DNA of 64,000 nucleotides from Bacteroidetes bacterium UBA6221 (GTDB taxonomy: Bacteria > Bacteroidota > Bacteroidia > Chitinophagales > Chitinophagaceae), in NCBI GenBank assembly GCA_002421685.1, contig DISB01000023.1:1-64000 (forward strand), written 5' to 3'. The notes beneath the pieces were generated by a model, which was not told the DNA's origin, made no database searches, and saw nothing but the letters and a program-made list of their open reading frames with translations. Both the position numbers and the translations under genes were made by a program. Of the stretch, positions 50,393-60,695 are shown one piece after another; the first letter of the stretch is position 1, and each line of letters opens with the position of its first letter.

Positions 50393-51679
50393 ATGAAGAA
50401 GGTATTTCCGCTTATTATTATCCTGATAACACTGTCTGTACTGGGCATCATATTTATACAGATGTCGTGGATACACAACTCCGTGGAACTACGCAAGCAG
50501 CAGCGGGAACAGGATCTCTTGCATGCCATTACGCAAATCAAACAGTCTTTATACGACATCTACCTGTTCAATACCGGCCGCATAGGATTTATCAATGAAG
50601 ATTCAAAAAACTATTACCTTACCAACTTTACAGTAGAGATAATATCGCCTGAGGAAATAACAAGTAAAATAGACACTGCACTAAAACGATACAACATCCG
50701 GGAACCCTTTGAATATTCTATTACCAACATCTTTCAGACAGACATCGTAAAGACCAGGGGATTTACACCTGAAATGAAAGAGAACGCCATTGAAGTACAA
50801 CTGACGCTTGATGACCCTACTGCACATTATTACGAAGTATTACACCTGTATATCAAAGAAGAAAATAACTTCCTGATACGCAAAATAGGCTGGTATATTG
50901 CCGGGTCTATACTGTTTACCATCATCATTATATCAGCCTTCTACCTTACAGTACGTACCATGTTCAGGCAGAAGAAATTATCCGAGATAAAGTCCGACTT
51001 CATCAACAATATGACCCACGAGCTGAAAACGCCACTGGCTACCATATCGCTGGCTATTGACGCACTGACCAATGAAAAAGTGATACACGATACTGAAAAG
51101 ATCAGGTATTACAGCCGCATGATAAAGGATGAGAACAAGCGGATGAATAAACAAGTAGAGAAAATATTACAGTCGGCACGGATAGAAAAACAGGACATCA
51201 GGCTGAATCTGCAGATACTAAATGCCCATGAGATCATTAGCAAAGTAGCTGATAATGTGCACCTGCAAATTTTAGACAAAAATGGCAAACTATACCTGAA
51301 TCTTGGAGCTGAACACTTCAAAATAGAAGCTGACGATGTGCACTTCTCCAACGTAGTATTCAACCTGCTGGACAATGCCATTAAATACTCTAAAAATGAC
51401 CTGGCAATAGAAATGACCACGGCGAATGAGAAAGACATGTTTGTGCTGCATATAAAGGACAATGGCATAGGCATGAACAAAGAAACACAATCAAGAGTGT
51501 TCGAAAAATTCTACCGCGCACACACCGGCAACATCCATAATGTAAAAGGTTTTGGCCTGGGGCTAAGCTATGTGAAAGCCATAGTGGAAGCGCATGGCGG
51601 CAGGGTAAAGGTGGATAGCGTATTAGGAAAGGGAAGTACATTTTCCGTGTACTTCCCAATCGTTCAGGAAAATCAATAA
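50393..51679 (+). CDS. Orphan sensor histidine kinase
   Basis: This 428-residue membrane kinase has helices at about 4-24 and 168-188, a periplasmic domain of about 140 residues, then HisKA (His209 in NNMTHELKTPL) and HATPase (NLLDNAIKYS, DNGIGM, GFGLGLSYV). No response regulator gene adjoins it in this window, so its partner is elsewhere. It is preceded by a 130-base divergent region and abuts the converging ahpD-like gene exactly. Confidence 0.93.
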   Translation: MKKVFPLIIILITLSVLGIIFIQMSWIHNSVELRKQQREQDLLHAITQIKQSLYDIYLFNTGRIGFINEDSKNYYLTNFTVEIISPEEITSKIDTALKRYNIREPFEYSITNIFQTDIVKTRGFTPEMKENAIEVQLTLDDPTAHYYEVLHLYIKEENNFLIRKIGWYIAGSILFTIIIISAFYLTVRTMFRQKKLSEIKSDFINNMTHELKTPLATISLAIDALTNEKVIHDTEKIRYYSRMIKDENKRMNKQVEKILQSARIEKQDIRLNLQILNAHEIISKVADNVHLQILDKNGKLYLNLGAEHFKIEADDVHFSNVVFNLLDNAIKYSKNDLAIEMTTANEKDMFVLHIKDNGIGMNKETQSRVFEKFYRAHTGNIHNVKGFGLGLSYVKAIVEAHGGRVKVDSVLGKGSTFSVYFPIVQENQ

Positions 51680-52273
51680 TTATATCACTACGGTAAGGCT
51701 CTTTATGACGGCAGCCAGCCTGATAACATCATATATCCTGGCCTCGCCCGTGCCCAGCGCTTTTACAGAATGTTCATGCGAAGTCACGCATTGCTCGCAG
51801 CCGTTTAGCGCAGAAACAGAGAGGCTCATTAACTCAAAAAGCTCCTTGCCCATTGCCGGCGCCATCATAATGCTCATACGCACACCGGCGGGGGTATTGT
51901 TGTAATACTCGTTCCCTTTCATATAGTGACGAAAACGGTAAAAAACATTATTGAGGCTGAGCAGCGACGCGCAGGCGTGTGTTTCGGCTATTTCTTCAGC
52001 AGAAGCTCCCTCCTTTACTGCCATTTTTTCAAATGCAGCTATAAGTGTATTATTCTTTTGATTAACCGCTGTTGACAGGGCCAGCAATGCAGCTTCCTTC
52101 GCATTCAGGTGTTTACTTTTCAGCGCACCGGCCACGTTCAGCTTCAGATCGCGCAGGTACTTACTGTCTGTAGCAGCGAGGCTTTGCAATACAGGTGACG
52201 TGTACGACGCATCTATACCTAAGTCTGTCAACATACTGGTCACAGTCGCATTGGCTATTTTACTATCTTCCAT
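51680..52273 (-). CDS. AhpD-like alkylhydroperoxidase (CMD family)
   Basis: The protein of about 197 residues belongs to the carboxymuconolactone-decarboxylase family. The motif GCEQCVTSHEHSV carries the redox Cys pair and His of AhpD-type enzymes. It lies 73 bases downstream of an AhpC-type peroxiredoxin, so it probably supplies electrons to it or acts as a second peroxidase, as in the AhpC/AhpD pairs of actinobacteria. Start: ATG 52273 preferred over GTG 52300. Confidence 0.88.
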   Translation of the reverse strand: MEDSKIANATVTSMLTDLGIDASYTSPVLQSLAATDSKYLRDLKLNVAGALKSKHLNAKEAALLALSTAVNQKNNTLIAAFEKMAVKEGASAEEIAETHACASLLSLNNVFYRFRHYMKGNEYYNNTPAGVRMSIMMAPAMGKELFELMSLSVSALNGCEQCVTSHEHSVKALGTGEARIYDVIRLAAVIKSLTVVI

Positions 52274-52290
52274 ATTACTGATATTTATGA

Positions 52291-52318
52291 CAACATCCAC
52301 CCATAGGGGCGGATGTTG
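52291..52318 (-). other. Hairpin between ahpC and ahpD-like genes
   Basis: CAACATCCACCC (52291-52302) can pair with GGGCGGATGTTG (52307-52318), twelve pairs counting one mispaired A-C on the + strand that becomes G-T on the minus-strand RNA, around a four-base loop. No U-run follows. It may modulate expression of the second gene. Confidence 0.55.
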
Positions 52319-52346
52319 CTTTATTCTTCTCTATAAAAAAAATTAT

Positions 52347-52910
52347 TTAAGCCGATTCCATTTGACGTGTCAATGTCTCTTCGCCTTTCTTCCAGTTGCA
52401 GGGGCAAAGCTCGTCTGTCTGCAATGCATCTAATACGCGTAAAACTTCATCTACATTGCGGCCTACATTCAGGTCGTTAATGTTTACCCAACGTACTATG
52501 CCTTCGGGGTCTATAATAAAGGTAGCCCTGTATGCTATTTTTTCATTCGCCTCCAGGATACCCAGTTCTTCTGCGAGGCTTTTTGAAGTATCGGCTATCA
52601 TAGGGAACTGCAGGCCGCGCAGGTCGTCGTGGTCTTTGCGCCATGCCAGGTGTACGTACTCACTGTCTGTAGATGCGCCCAACAATACTGTATCCCTATC
52701 CTCAAAATCCTGGTATTTGCTGTTGAATTCAGCAATCTCTGTCGGGCATACAAAAGTGAAATCTTTCGGCCACCAAAACATCACGGCCCATCTGCCCTCA
52801 ATATCCTTATTGCTGATATTCACAAACTCTTTACCTTTTTCCAGCGATACAACTGATTTTTTGTTGAACGCAGGAAACGTACTGCCTACCGTAATACTAC
52901 TGTTGCTCAT
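52347..52910 (-). CDS. ahpC: Peroxiredoxin (AhpC/TSA family)
   Basis: This 187-residue typical 2-Cys peroxiredoxin reduces hydrogen and organic peroxides. Peroxidatic Cys55 lies in FTFVCPTE and the C-terminal ELCPCNW (Cys169, Cys171) holds the resolving Cys. It is the first gene of an ahpC-ahpD pair and has its own promoter with good -33 and -7 boxes. No oxyR or ahpF is in the window. Confidence 0.93.
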   Translation of the reverse strand: MSNSSITVGSTFPAFNKKSVVSLEKGKEFVNISNKDIEGRWAVMFWWPKDFTFVCPTEIAEFNSKYQDFEDRDTVLLGASTDSEYVHLAWRKDHDDLRGLQFPMIADTSKSLAEELGILEANEKIAYRATFIIDPEGIVRWVNINDLNVGRNVDEVLRVLDALQTDELCPCNWKKGEETLTRQMESA

Positions 52911-52942
52911 TTTTTCTCTTATTTTTTATTTTAAATTCTGCG

Positions 52943-52974
52943 CAAAGGTCGGCCTAATAAGAGAATAAGACAAA
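52943..52974 (-). promoter_or_regulatory. Promoter of ahpC
   Basis: TTTG (complement of 52971-52974), a 20-base spacer and GACCTTTG (complement of 52943-52950; one mismatch to TAnnTTTG). The leader would be about 30 bases. Confidence 0.6.
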
Positions 52975-53020
52975 CTGTTTGCCATTGTGTTTGCTTATGA
53001 AAAAATAGGGTAATTCAATC

Positions 53021-53049
53021 AAACAAAAAGGGAGCCCTGGAGCTCCCTT
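53021..53049 (-). terminator. Intrinsic terminator
   Basis: AAGGGAGC (53028-53035) pairs perfectly with GCTCCCTT (53042-53049) around six bases; on the minus strand TTTTTGTTTG follows. It terminates the T9SS gene that ends at 53074. Confidence 0.85.
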
Positions 53050-53073
53050 AAAAATGCAATATAATACAATAAG

Positions 53074-55107
53074 TTACCGTATGAGCATGACATTCCCTCT
53101 TCCGCTTATACGCTTGCCCGACAGGCAGAACCCGTCAGCCTCCCATACATATACACCAACGGCTGCCTTTTCACCGCTGATAGTACCATCCCATTGTTTG
53201 GTAATATCCGTTGTGGTAAACACCAGTTTGCCCCAGCGGTCATATATATTAAACTTATCGAGCTTGGCGATCTGCCTGTTCATCAGGCCGAATTTTGACC
53301 GCTCTCCGTTGCTTTCCGGCATGAAGGCATTCGGTAAATTCAGGTCGTCGCACTGTACGTGTACTACCACGGTATCAGTTACTTCACACATCCCTGACGA
53401 GTCTGTTACAGTCAGGTAATACGTAAAGTCGTGGGGCGGGCGAACTGAAGGATGGAAAGCATAAACATCGTCTATATATTGTTCGGGCATCCATTTCCTG
53501 AGGTAATCGTGCCTTTGTGAGGTCATAGGCCCGCCCAGCAGGGTAGAAGCTCCATCAGCAATAGTCCTGTCTGGGCCTGCATCAGCCTGTAGTTTTTTCA
53601 CGTTTACATCGATAGCCGTATCTACGATACATGTGCCTATGGGGAATGGCATGCGAAGTGTGTACCTGGTGGTAACTTCCGGCCATACTTTTATTTCGTC
53701 CTTGTCGGGCGAAGAAATATTGTAATTGGGCGCCCAGCTATAAGATATTGCATTGACAGACGTCACTGTAAGAAACGCCGTATCTCCCTGGCATATTGTA
53801 GTATCGTTCGATATAATTATAGCGGGCGTAGGCAGTACCCTAATCAACTTACACTGTACCTGCATATCCGGCATCCCTTCATTGATGGCGTAGTAAATAT
53901 TAAATAAGCCGGTATCAGTGTATTGGTATTCAGGGGGTTTGTTGGTAAGTGAATACCGGATGTTAGCATCGTTACATTGTTCGAATAGTACACGAGTCAA
54001 AGAACTGTTAGCCTCATTGCTTATAAATGCGTATACATTGTCCCTGTCGCGGACCACCCTGGATATGGATGTAGGCGACAGTATCTGGCCGGTAGCGCCA
54101 AGGTTAGCAAAGTCGGTACCTGTATAAGGACCTTCAATCGTTTGCATCTCAACACGGATGAGTGCATGGCCGGCCTTGGATGTAACAAAGGCATGTATTC
54201 TGCCACAATCCCTTAGTAGCATGATACTTGATGGCGCGTCCAGGTCGGGCAATGTATTGCTGATAAGGGTGGCTGCCGGCGCCAGATTAGTAAGGCTGGT
54301 ACCCATATCCATCCGTACTATGGTGCTGCCGCTTTCATTAGTAATAAAGAAATACCATTGGCCGTTATCCATTATTGCACCTATATCTGTAGGATTACCC
54401 AGCAACGGAATTGCGGGAAATACTTCGGTTACCGTCGGGGTAAACGAGATATTGGTATCCATATCAAACCTCATCAATTCATTCATGGCATAGTTCACGA
54501 AGAAACCGTACCATTTATTCCCTTCTTTGGTTACAAATACGCCGCGGGGTACGTTGAGTTTATTATCCAGGTTGCCAAAGGTCACTATATTAGGTGTATT
54601 GGCCAGCGATGTGCCGAAGTCGATACGGCCCAACTGGGAGCTCCCCTGGCTAAAACCGGCGGTAATGAAGAGGTACCAGCGCCTGTCTTCAGGATCGCGA
54701 ACAAGGTACATTGAGTTGACTTCCGAGGGCAGGATGCCGTCCATATTACCAAAATCCGTTACTACCGGCGTATTGGACAGGCTTCTGCCAAAATTCAACC
54801 TTTTGAACGTTCCGTTACCCGGGTCAATTACGAAACCATAGTAGTTACCATCATCGTTTTTAGCGACCTCTACCCCTGCCGGGCCGACAAGGCCCAGCCC
54901 GTCAATTTTCAAACCTGTTGGGGTATTGTAAAGGTAACCTGAACAAAATCCCCAATAATGAGATTCCTTATCGGGGAAATTACTCTTCAACTGTATATAT
55001 TGCTTAACGCAAACGGTATCAGGCGCTTCAAACAAATCCTCCTGGGCAATGACAGAACTCATATACGAGGCCATCAAAAAAACTACCGATAACAGGCTTT
55101 TTCTCAT
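53074..55107 (-). CDS. T9SS type-B sorted protein with propeller repeats
   Basis: A protein of about 677 residues with a signal peptide (MRKSLLSVVF...SSVIAQ), six to seven repeats of about 50 residues built around YxFITxxxxxxLxRxDFGTSLxNTP (a beta-propeller), one PKD/Ig-like segment, and a C-terminal gliding-motility-associated type-B sorting domain (LPNAFMPESNGERSKFG to GNVMLIR). It should be secreted through T9SS. Start: ATG 55107; the open frame extends to 55197 but adds no signal-like residues. It is divergent from the S46 peptidase. Confidence 0.88.
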   Translation of the reverse strand: MRKSLLSVVFLMASYMSSVIAQEDLFEAPDTVCVKQYIQLKSNFPDKESHYWGFCSGYLYNTPTGLKIDGLGLVGPAGVEVAKNDDGNYYGFVIDPGNGTFKRLNFGRSLSNTPVVTDFGNMDGILPSEVNSMYLVRDPEDRRWYLFITAGFSQGSSQLGRIDFGTSLANTPNIVTFGNLDNKLNVPRGVFVTKEGNKWYGFFVNYAMNELMRFDMDTNISFTPTVTEVFPAIPLLGNPTDIGAIMDNGQWYFFITNESGSTIVRMDMGTSLTNLAPAATLISNTLPDLDAPSSIMLLRDCGRIHAFVTSKAGHALIRVEMQTIEGPYTGTDFANLGATGQILSPTSISRVVRDRDNVYAFISNEANSSLTRVLFEQCNDANIRYSLTNKPPEYQYTDTGLFNIYYAINEGMPDMQVQCKLIRVLPTPAIIISNDTTICQGDTAFLTVTSVNAISYSWAPNYNISSPDKDEIKVWPEVTTRYTLRMPFPIGTCIVDTAIDVNVKKLQADAGPDRTIADGASTLLGGPMTSQRHDYLRKWMPEQYIDDVYAFHPSVRPPHDFTYYLTVTDSSGMCEVTDTVVVHVQCDDLNLPNAFMPESNGERSKFGLMNRQIAKLDKFNIYDRWGKLVFTTTDITKQWDGTISGEKAAVGVYVWEADGFCLSGKRISGRGNVMLIR

Positions 55108-55224
55108 AATACTGAAAAGAGTTTCACTTTCTAATGGGCTAATATAACTATTTTGCCCAAAAATTTTATAGCAAAACCGTATATTTATTTCTTTCAAAAA
55201 TTAATCCGGATTTTTATTGCAAGT

Positions 55225-57393
55225 ATGAAAAGATCAACAGTTCCCTGGTTTCGTAAGACATTAGTTATTATTCTATTGGTTGGCATAAGTGCAACCACCT
55301 ACGCCCGAAAAGGGATGTGGATGCCTCCGCTGTTGAAAAACCAGGAGGCTGAGATAGTAGCCGCAGGCCTGGACATACCCGTAGACATGCTGTATAATGC
55401 TGACGGAACCGGGCTGAACAACGCTGTCGTGCTTTTTGGCAGCGGATGTACTGCCGAGGTTATCTCACCAAAGGGACTGCTGCTCACCAACCATCATTGC
55501 GGTTATGGTACCGTGCAGGGCCTTAGCAGCAAAGAAAAAGACTATTTTGCCAATGGTTTCTGGGCAAAAAACAACGGGGAGGAAATACCTTGCCCCGGAT
55601 TATCGGTGACTTTCATAAGGAAAATAGAAAATGTGTCGGACAGGATACTGACCGGGCTGGACGATACACTATCTGAAAAGGCCCGCGACAGCGTCATAAT
55701 CATACGTATCAAAAACCTGGAAAAAGGTTTTAAGTACACGACCGGATACGATGTAACGATCAAACCGTATTACTACGGCAATGAATATTGGGCGATTTTA
55801 ACCGAAAAGTACACGGACATCCGGCTGGTAGGCTTTCCACCCAACGGGATAGGCTCTTTCGGTGGAGATACGGATAACTGGATGTGGCCCCGCCATACAG
55901 GCGATTTCAGCATATTCAGGATATACGCCGGCCCCAACAATAAGCCCGCCGCTTATAGCAAAGACAATCAGCCTTACAAAACCGACAGGTTTTTGCCGGT
56001 CAACATAGGCGGGTATACAGAAGGAGACTTCACCATGGTCTATGGCTTCCCGGGCTATACCCAGCAATACATCACCTCCTACCAGCTCAACCAGGTGTAT
56101 ACTATCATCGACCCGATACGTATAGAGGCGCGCACTATTCTGTTGGATACATGGGCTAAAAACATGGACAAATCAAGAGATGTTTTTCTAAAATACACTT
56201 CGAAACACAAAAGAATTGCCAACGGCTGGAAAAAATGGCAGGGTGAAGTCCGTGGGCTTCGCCTGAACAATGTGCCCGATAAAAAGGCCGATTACGAATT
56301 CCGCTTCCAGGGTTGGGCAAGTATGGATGAGACACTACCCTACGCAGACAACCTGTTATCCAGAATCGGGGCAATATCGCTGGCATCGGACGATGCTATC
56401 AGGGCAGACGAATATGCCCGGGAAGTGGTGATGGCAGTAGAATTGATAAAGCAAGGTGGCGAACTGGATAAGATGCTGCGTGTGTTTCGTACCGGGCGTA
56501 CCGGCGGTATGTTATCCGATAGCCTGAAAACGCTGGCAAAAAGATGGGATGGATTTTATAAAAACTACGATGCCGCTACAGACAAAGACGTCTTTGTAGC
56601 ACTAATGCCATTGTTCTTTGAAAAATGTGCCGATTATGTGCCTGCACTCTACAAAGCACAGCTTAACCGCCAAGGAAATAGTTATTCAAAATGGGCTGAT
56701 TATGTATTTACCTCCACAGCCGCGGACGCGGCAAAACTGCAAGGTTTAGCATCGTCAGTTGCTTCGTCAGATAGCATGGCTATCGTTACCGACCCTGCAT
56801 GGCTGCTGTATGATGCCATAGAAAAAATGAAGGCGCAGCGTGTAGAACCCATACTTTCCAACTACCGGGAGCAGATGCAGTATCTGAACCGCCTGTATAT
56901 GAAAGCACAAATGAAGCTCGATAAAACAACCAGTTTTTTCCCGGATGCCAACCTGACCCTACGCCTCACATATGGTGAAGTAAAGGGCATAGACCCTGAT
57001 GGACCCGCCGGCTATTCTTACCAGACCATCCTGGACGAAGCCATTGCCAAACATAACCCCGCAATAGAAGAATTCAACATACCGGAAAAGCTCAGACAAA
57101 TACACAAAGAAAAAGATTATGGCCGTTGGGCCGTAAAGGGCACGGTACCGGTAGCTTTTATAGCTACCAACCACACTACAGGTGGCAACTCTGGCAGCCC
57201 GGTGCTGAATGCCAGGGGTGAACTGATTGGCCTCAACTTCGATAGAATATGGGAAGGAACGATGAGCGATCTGTACTTTGACCCAAGTCTATGCAGGAAT
57301 ATCAGCGTTGATATACGTTATGTCCTGTTCATTGTGGAGAAATATGGGGGCGCCGGCTGGCTGCTGGACGAAATGAGGCTTAAAGGCAAATGA
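55225..57393 (+). CDS. S46 family dipeptidyl peptidase, DPP11-like
   Basis: The 722-residue exported serine peptidase is chymotrypsin-like. The catalytic His is in TNHHCGYGTVQ (90-91), the Ser is 656 in TGGNSGSPVLN, and Asp lies between. Arg at Ser+18 (position 674, NFDR) matches the DPP11 hallmark for Asp/Glu at P1, where DPP7 has Gly. It would release acidic dipeptides in the periplasm. Start: ATG 55225 with a classical signal peptide; the frame opens earlier at 55153. Confidence 0.9.
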   Translation: MKRSTVPWFRKTLVIILLVGISATTYARKGMWMPPLLKNQEAEIVAAGLDIPVDMLYNADGTGLNNAVVLFGSGCTAEVISPKGLLLTNHHCGYGTVQGLSSKEKDYFANGFWAKNNGEEIPCPGLSVTFIRKIENVSDRILTGLDDTLSEKARDSVIIIRIKNLEKGFKYTTGYDVTIKPYYYGNEYWAILTEKYTDIRLVGFPPNGIGSFGGDTDNWMWPRHTGDFSIFRIYAGPNNKPAAYSKDNQPYKTDRFLPVNIGGYTEGDFTMVYGFPGYTQQYITSYQLNQVYTIIDPIRIEARTILLDTWAKNMDKSRDVFLKYTSKHKRIANGWKKWQGEVRGLRLNNVPDKKADYEFRFQGWASMDETLPYADNLLSRIGAISLASDDAIRADEYAREVVMAVELIKQGGELDKMLRVFRTGRTGGMLSDSLKTLAKRWDGFYKNYDAATDKDVFVALMPLFFEKCADYVPALYKAQLNRQGNSYSKWADYVFTSTAADAAKLQGLASSVASSDSMAIVTDPAWLLYDAIEKMKAQRVEPILSNYREQMQYLNRLYMKAQMKLDKTTSFFPDANLTLRLTYGEVKGIDPDGPAGYSYQTILDEAIAKHNPAIEEFNIPEKLRQIHKEKDYGRWAVKGTVPVAFIATNHTTGGNSGSPVLNARGELIGLNFDRIWEGTMSDLYFDPSLCRNISVDIRYVLFIVEKYGGAGWLLDEMRLKGK

Positions 57394-57411
57394 CATTTCA
57401 ATGACTGTAAC

Positions 57412-57446
57412 ACGAAAACTACCGGTTAGAGACAGGTAGTTTTCGT
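57412..57446 (+). terminator. Hairpin terminator
   Basis: ACGAAAACTACC (57412-57423) pairs perfectly with GGTAGTTTTCGT (57435-57446) around eleven bases, 18 bases after the peptidase stop. A U-rich stretch follows later (TTTTTTTATTTT). Confidence 0.75.
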
Positions 57447-57493
57447 ATATTTACGTGCCGCTGCTTGTGTTTTTTTATTTTCCTTAATGATTT

Positions 57494-58045
57494 ATGTACC
57501 GGATGAGCCGTAATTTATTGACGATCTGCTTTGTCGCTATGACATGTGTATGTGTCAGCGCATGCGCACAATCAAAAAAAAGCGCAACCACGCGCAATGC
57601 TGTGGCTAAAAAAGGAGGTACCCCCATACTGCTGCAAGCCACCACCCAAACCATACACGCAGGCAGGGAAGAAAGTGGCTCCACAACCGAATACAGGTTT
57701 GTTATAGTATGGAAAAGTTCCAAAGAGCCATCGGCATTTTTCTGGATGGGCGAACAAAGCTGGCAACCATGCGATGTAACAAGGATAAAAAATTTCAAAC
57801 CGCTGGCTACCAATAAAAAGGAAATCACCGAGGGCCTGAACTACGAGAATAACGACCCCGGAAATATTGCCTACCATGCAGGAGATACATTAGAGTTATA
57901 CCCCACAACCGGGGGTAAGCACCCTATACCCAACGAAATACCACGAGATAAAAGCAACATTATATACTATAAAGAAGTGAATGGCAAATGGATGGCGTTA
58001 CCGGTAAACAAGATAACGAAACTGCCCTCTATCGCCATGCCCTGA
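57494..58045 (+). CDS. Hypothetical lipoprotein
   Basis: A 183-residue protein with lipobox VSAC (Cys24), a basic linker and a beta-rich domain (YRFVIVWKSS, AFFWMGEQSWQPCDVTRIK). It starts 100 bases after the peptidase and lies 16 bases before the T9SS protein, so it may share a transcript with the latter. Start could also be Met4 (57503). Unknown function. Confidence 0.7.
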   Translation: MYRMSRNLLTICFVAMTCVCVSACAQSKKSATTRNAVAKKGGTPILLQATTQTIHAGREESGSTTEYRFVIVWKSSKEPSAFFWMGEQSWQPCDVTRIKNFKPLATNKKEITEGLNYENNDPGNIAYHAGDTLELYPTTGGKHPIPNEIPRDKSNIIYYKEVNGKWMALPVNKITKLPSIAMP

Positions 58046-58061
58046 TTTTTTTTAAAACGAT

Positions 58062-60671
58062 ATGAAGAAGTTATACATTCTTACAGCTTTGGTATATGCC
58101 GGTTTTTGTGCGCAGGCACAGCCATGGGTAGAAAAATATGGTGCAGAACGCCCTACCCTGCAGCAAATAGAGGAAGCATACCGCAATACCATGCAGCCTT
58201 CACAAGAGGATATTTCTGACCATGAGGTGCATTTTGAGAAAAAACATTACCACTTTATGCGCTGGCTAAACTTCTGGCAAGGCCGTACCGACGAACAGGG
58301 CCGACTGGTATCGCCAAGCAAACACTGGGAAGAAGCACGGAAATTGCAGGAGCAAATAAGAAAGAACAGGGCGCTGGCCAAAGGCACTTCTGTAGATGTA
58401 CAATGGACCTTCAGGGGGCCGGATAATCCCCTGGCAGGAAACTACGGTGTGGGACGCATCAACGTCATAGAGTTTCACCCTACTGATACTAACACCTATA
58501 TGATAGGGAGCCCTGGCGGCGGCATCTGGCGCACCACTGATGATGGCGGTAGCTGGACTGCCTTAAATGATTTTCTGCCAATACTGGGTGTATCGGATAT
58601 TGACTACAATCCGCAAAACCCAAACACTATATATATATGCACCGGCGACCGCGATGCAGGGGATACATATAGTATGGGTGTATTCAAAAGCACCGATGGC
58701 GGTATCACCTGGGATACAACGGGCTTTGGATTTGGTTTTGCCGAAAACCAGAAAACCAATGGCCTGCTTATCAATTCACTGGACACGAACTCGCTGACAC
58801 TGGCAACCAGTATAGGCATCTTTAAATCTTACGATGCAGGCGCTACCTGGAACGTTAAACAAGGCGGCTTCTTCCAACAGATATTGGCACACCCCACCGA
58901 TACAGGTATAATGTATGCCACAGGTTATGTCACGTTCGGTACGCGCCAGGTATACCGTTCTACAAACGGTGGCGCTTCCTGGCAATTGACAGGTTCTTTC
59001 CCCGGAACCAGCCGCGTGGAAATGGCTGTCACAAAAGCCGATCCTGCCATCGTAAAATTAGTGGTGGCAAACACAGCCTACGGACTTGATGGAATCTACA
59101 ACTCAACAGATACCGGGCAAACCTTCACCAAGCTGTTTGACGATCAAAATTGCGATAGTAACATCCTTGCCAGTTCGTCGAAAGGAGACAAATGCGGCGG
59201 ACAGGGTTGGTACGACCTTACTATACAGATAAGTCCGGTGAATGCAAACCATGTGATAGTAGGTGGCGTCAACACATGGTTTTCCACCGATGGCGGCAGA
59301 AACTGGAAGGTTGCCAACCAATGGAACAACACGGTTACGGGTGTTACCGTAGTTCACGCCGATAAACATTTCCACAAATTCCACCCCTTAAAACCAGGTG
59401 AGTTGTTTGAATGTAATGACGGGGGATTGTACCGGACATTGGCGCCGATGAGCTCTAATGCGATATGGCAAAACCTGAGCGAAGGCCTTGGCATTACACA
59501 ATTTTACAGGAACGCCGTTTCCGATGTTGCAGCGTATGTATTGGGCGGCGCACAAGACAATGGCTCGAAAATGCTGACAGGTGGCACATCCAAACAGATG
59601 ACCGGGGCAGACGGGATGGATTGCCAAATGGACCCCTTGGACAGCAATACGCTATACACCTCGCAGCAATACGGCGAACTAAGGCGGTCAACTGACGGAG
59701 GCAAAACTTTCACCGATATACAGAACAACATACCCGGCAGACCTGATGGCGCCTGGATAACGCCGTTCCTCATACATCCTACGGCCCGGAACATATTATT
59801 TGCAGGCTATAATAAACTATACTACTCAGCCGACCAGGGAGATACCTGGAATGAATTATCGTACGATTTTATTACCAACCTCACCAGGATAGCAATTACA
59901 TCATTAGACGATGACTATATCTATACATTGGCCACTCCGCAAACTACAAGCACTATCAGGTACACTACCGATTTTGGTGATAACTGGACGGATTTGACCA
60001 GTCTTACTTCACCACAAAGCAATATATCGGACATAATGGTTGACCCCTATCATAAAGACTCACTCTGGGTTACTTACCGCAATTATACCGGCGACAAGGT
60101 AGCTGTGGTGGATGTGAGAACTAAAACCTGGAACAAAGTAAATGTTAACCTACCCGAAGTGCCTGTCAACTGCATTACTTACGATGCGCAAAATAAAGTG
60201 TTTTATATTGGCACAGACCTGGGTGTTTACTACCGTGAGTATGACAGTACGGGCTGGAACTATTTCAACAATGGCACCATGCCCAATGTAGAAGTATTTG
60301 ACCTGGGCATTAACAACACAACGAATACTATCTGGGCGGCTACTTACGGCCGTGGCATGTGGAGCTCACCCACGCACAAGTCAACAGTAGGCATAGCGAA
60401 TACAATACCATTGGCTACGGATGTAATAATCATTGCGCCAAATCCAAACTATGGCTCATTTGAAATAAGCACGCAACATGCAATGCTGAAAGGGAAACAA
60501 GCCAATGTGCGTATCATGAACATGGCCGGCGTTACAGTATGGAACAATAACATCAGCATTAGTAACAGTGGCAACTCATCAATAAAAGCAGACCTGCCAC
60601 GCGGCACTTATATTGTGGAAGTGATAAAAGACAATACCGTATTTGCAAAAAGCAAGATGGTGGTATTCTAA
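58062..60671 (+). CDS. T9SS-sorted Asp-box propeller protein
   Basis: This 869-residue surface protein has a signal peptide (1-19, ending AQAQ), an N-terminal helical segment (20-115), a large propeller with BNR/Asp-box repeats (STDGGITW, STDGGRNW, STDGGKTFT, TTDDGGSW) like those of sortilin/Vps10 and sialidases, and a C-terminal type-A sorting domain (APNPNYGSFEI to KSKMVVF, about 790-869). Such proteins are often glycan- or protein-binding; no sialidase catalytic set is evident. Confidence 0.86.
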   Translation: MKKLYILTALVYAGFCAQAQPWVEKYGAERPTLQQIEEAYRNTMQPSQEDISDHEVHFEKKHYHFMRWLNFWQGRTDEQGRLVSPSKHWEEARKLQEQIRKNRALAKGTSVDVQWTFRGPDNPLAGNYGVGRINVIEFHPTDTNTYMIGSPGGGIWRTTDDGGSWTALNDFLPILGVSDIDYNPQNPNTIYICTGDRDAGDTYSMGVFKSTDGGITWDTTGFGFGFAENQKTNGLLINSLDTNSLTLATSIGIFKSYDAGATWNVKQGGFFQQILAHPTDTGIMYATGYVTFGTRQVYRSTNGGASWQLTGSFPGTSRVEMAVTKADPAIVKLVVANTAYGLDGIYNSTDTGQTFTKLFDDQNCDSNILASSSKGDKCGGQGWYDLTIQISPVNANHVIVGGVNTWFSTDGGRNWKVANQWNNTVTGVTVVHADKHFHKFHPLKPGELFECNDGGLYRTLAPMSSNAIWQNLSEGLGITQFYRNAVSDVAAYVLGGAQDNGSKMLTGGTSKQMTGADGMDCQMDPLDSNTLYTSQQYGELRRSTDGGKTFTDIQNNIPGRPDGAWITPFLIHPTARNILFAGYNKLYYSADQGDTWNELSYDFITNLTRIAITSLDDDYIYTLATPQTTSTIRYTTDFGDNWTDLTSLTSPQSNISDIMVDPYHKDSLWVTYRNYTGDKVAVVDVRTKTWNKVNVNLPEVPVNCITYDAQNKVFYIGTDLGVYYREYDSTGWNYFNNGTMPNVEVFDLGINNTTNTIWAATYGRGMWSSPTHKSTVGIANTIPLATDVIIIAPNPNYGSFEISTQHAMLKGKQANVRIMNMAGVTVWNNNISISNSGNSSIKADLPRGTYIVEVIKDNTVFAKSKMVVF

Positions 60672-60695
60672 GACAATATTTTTAGTTTGAATAAA

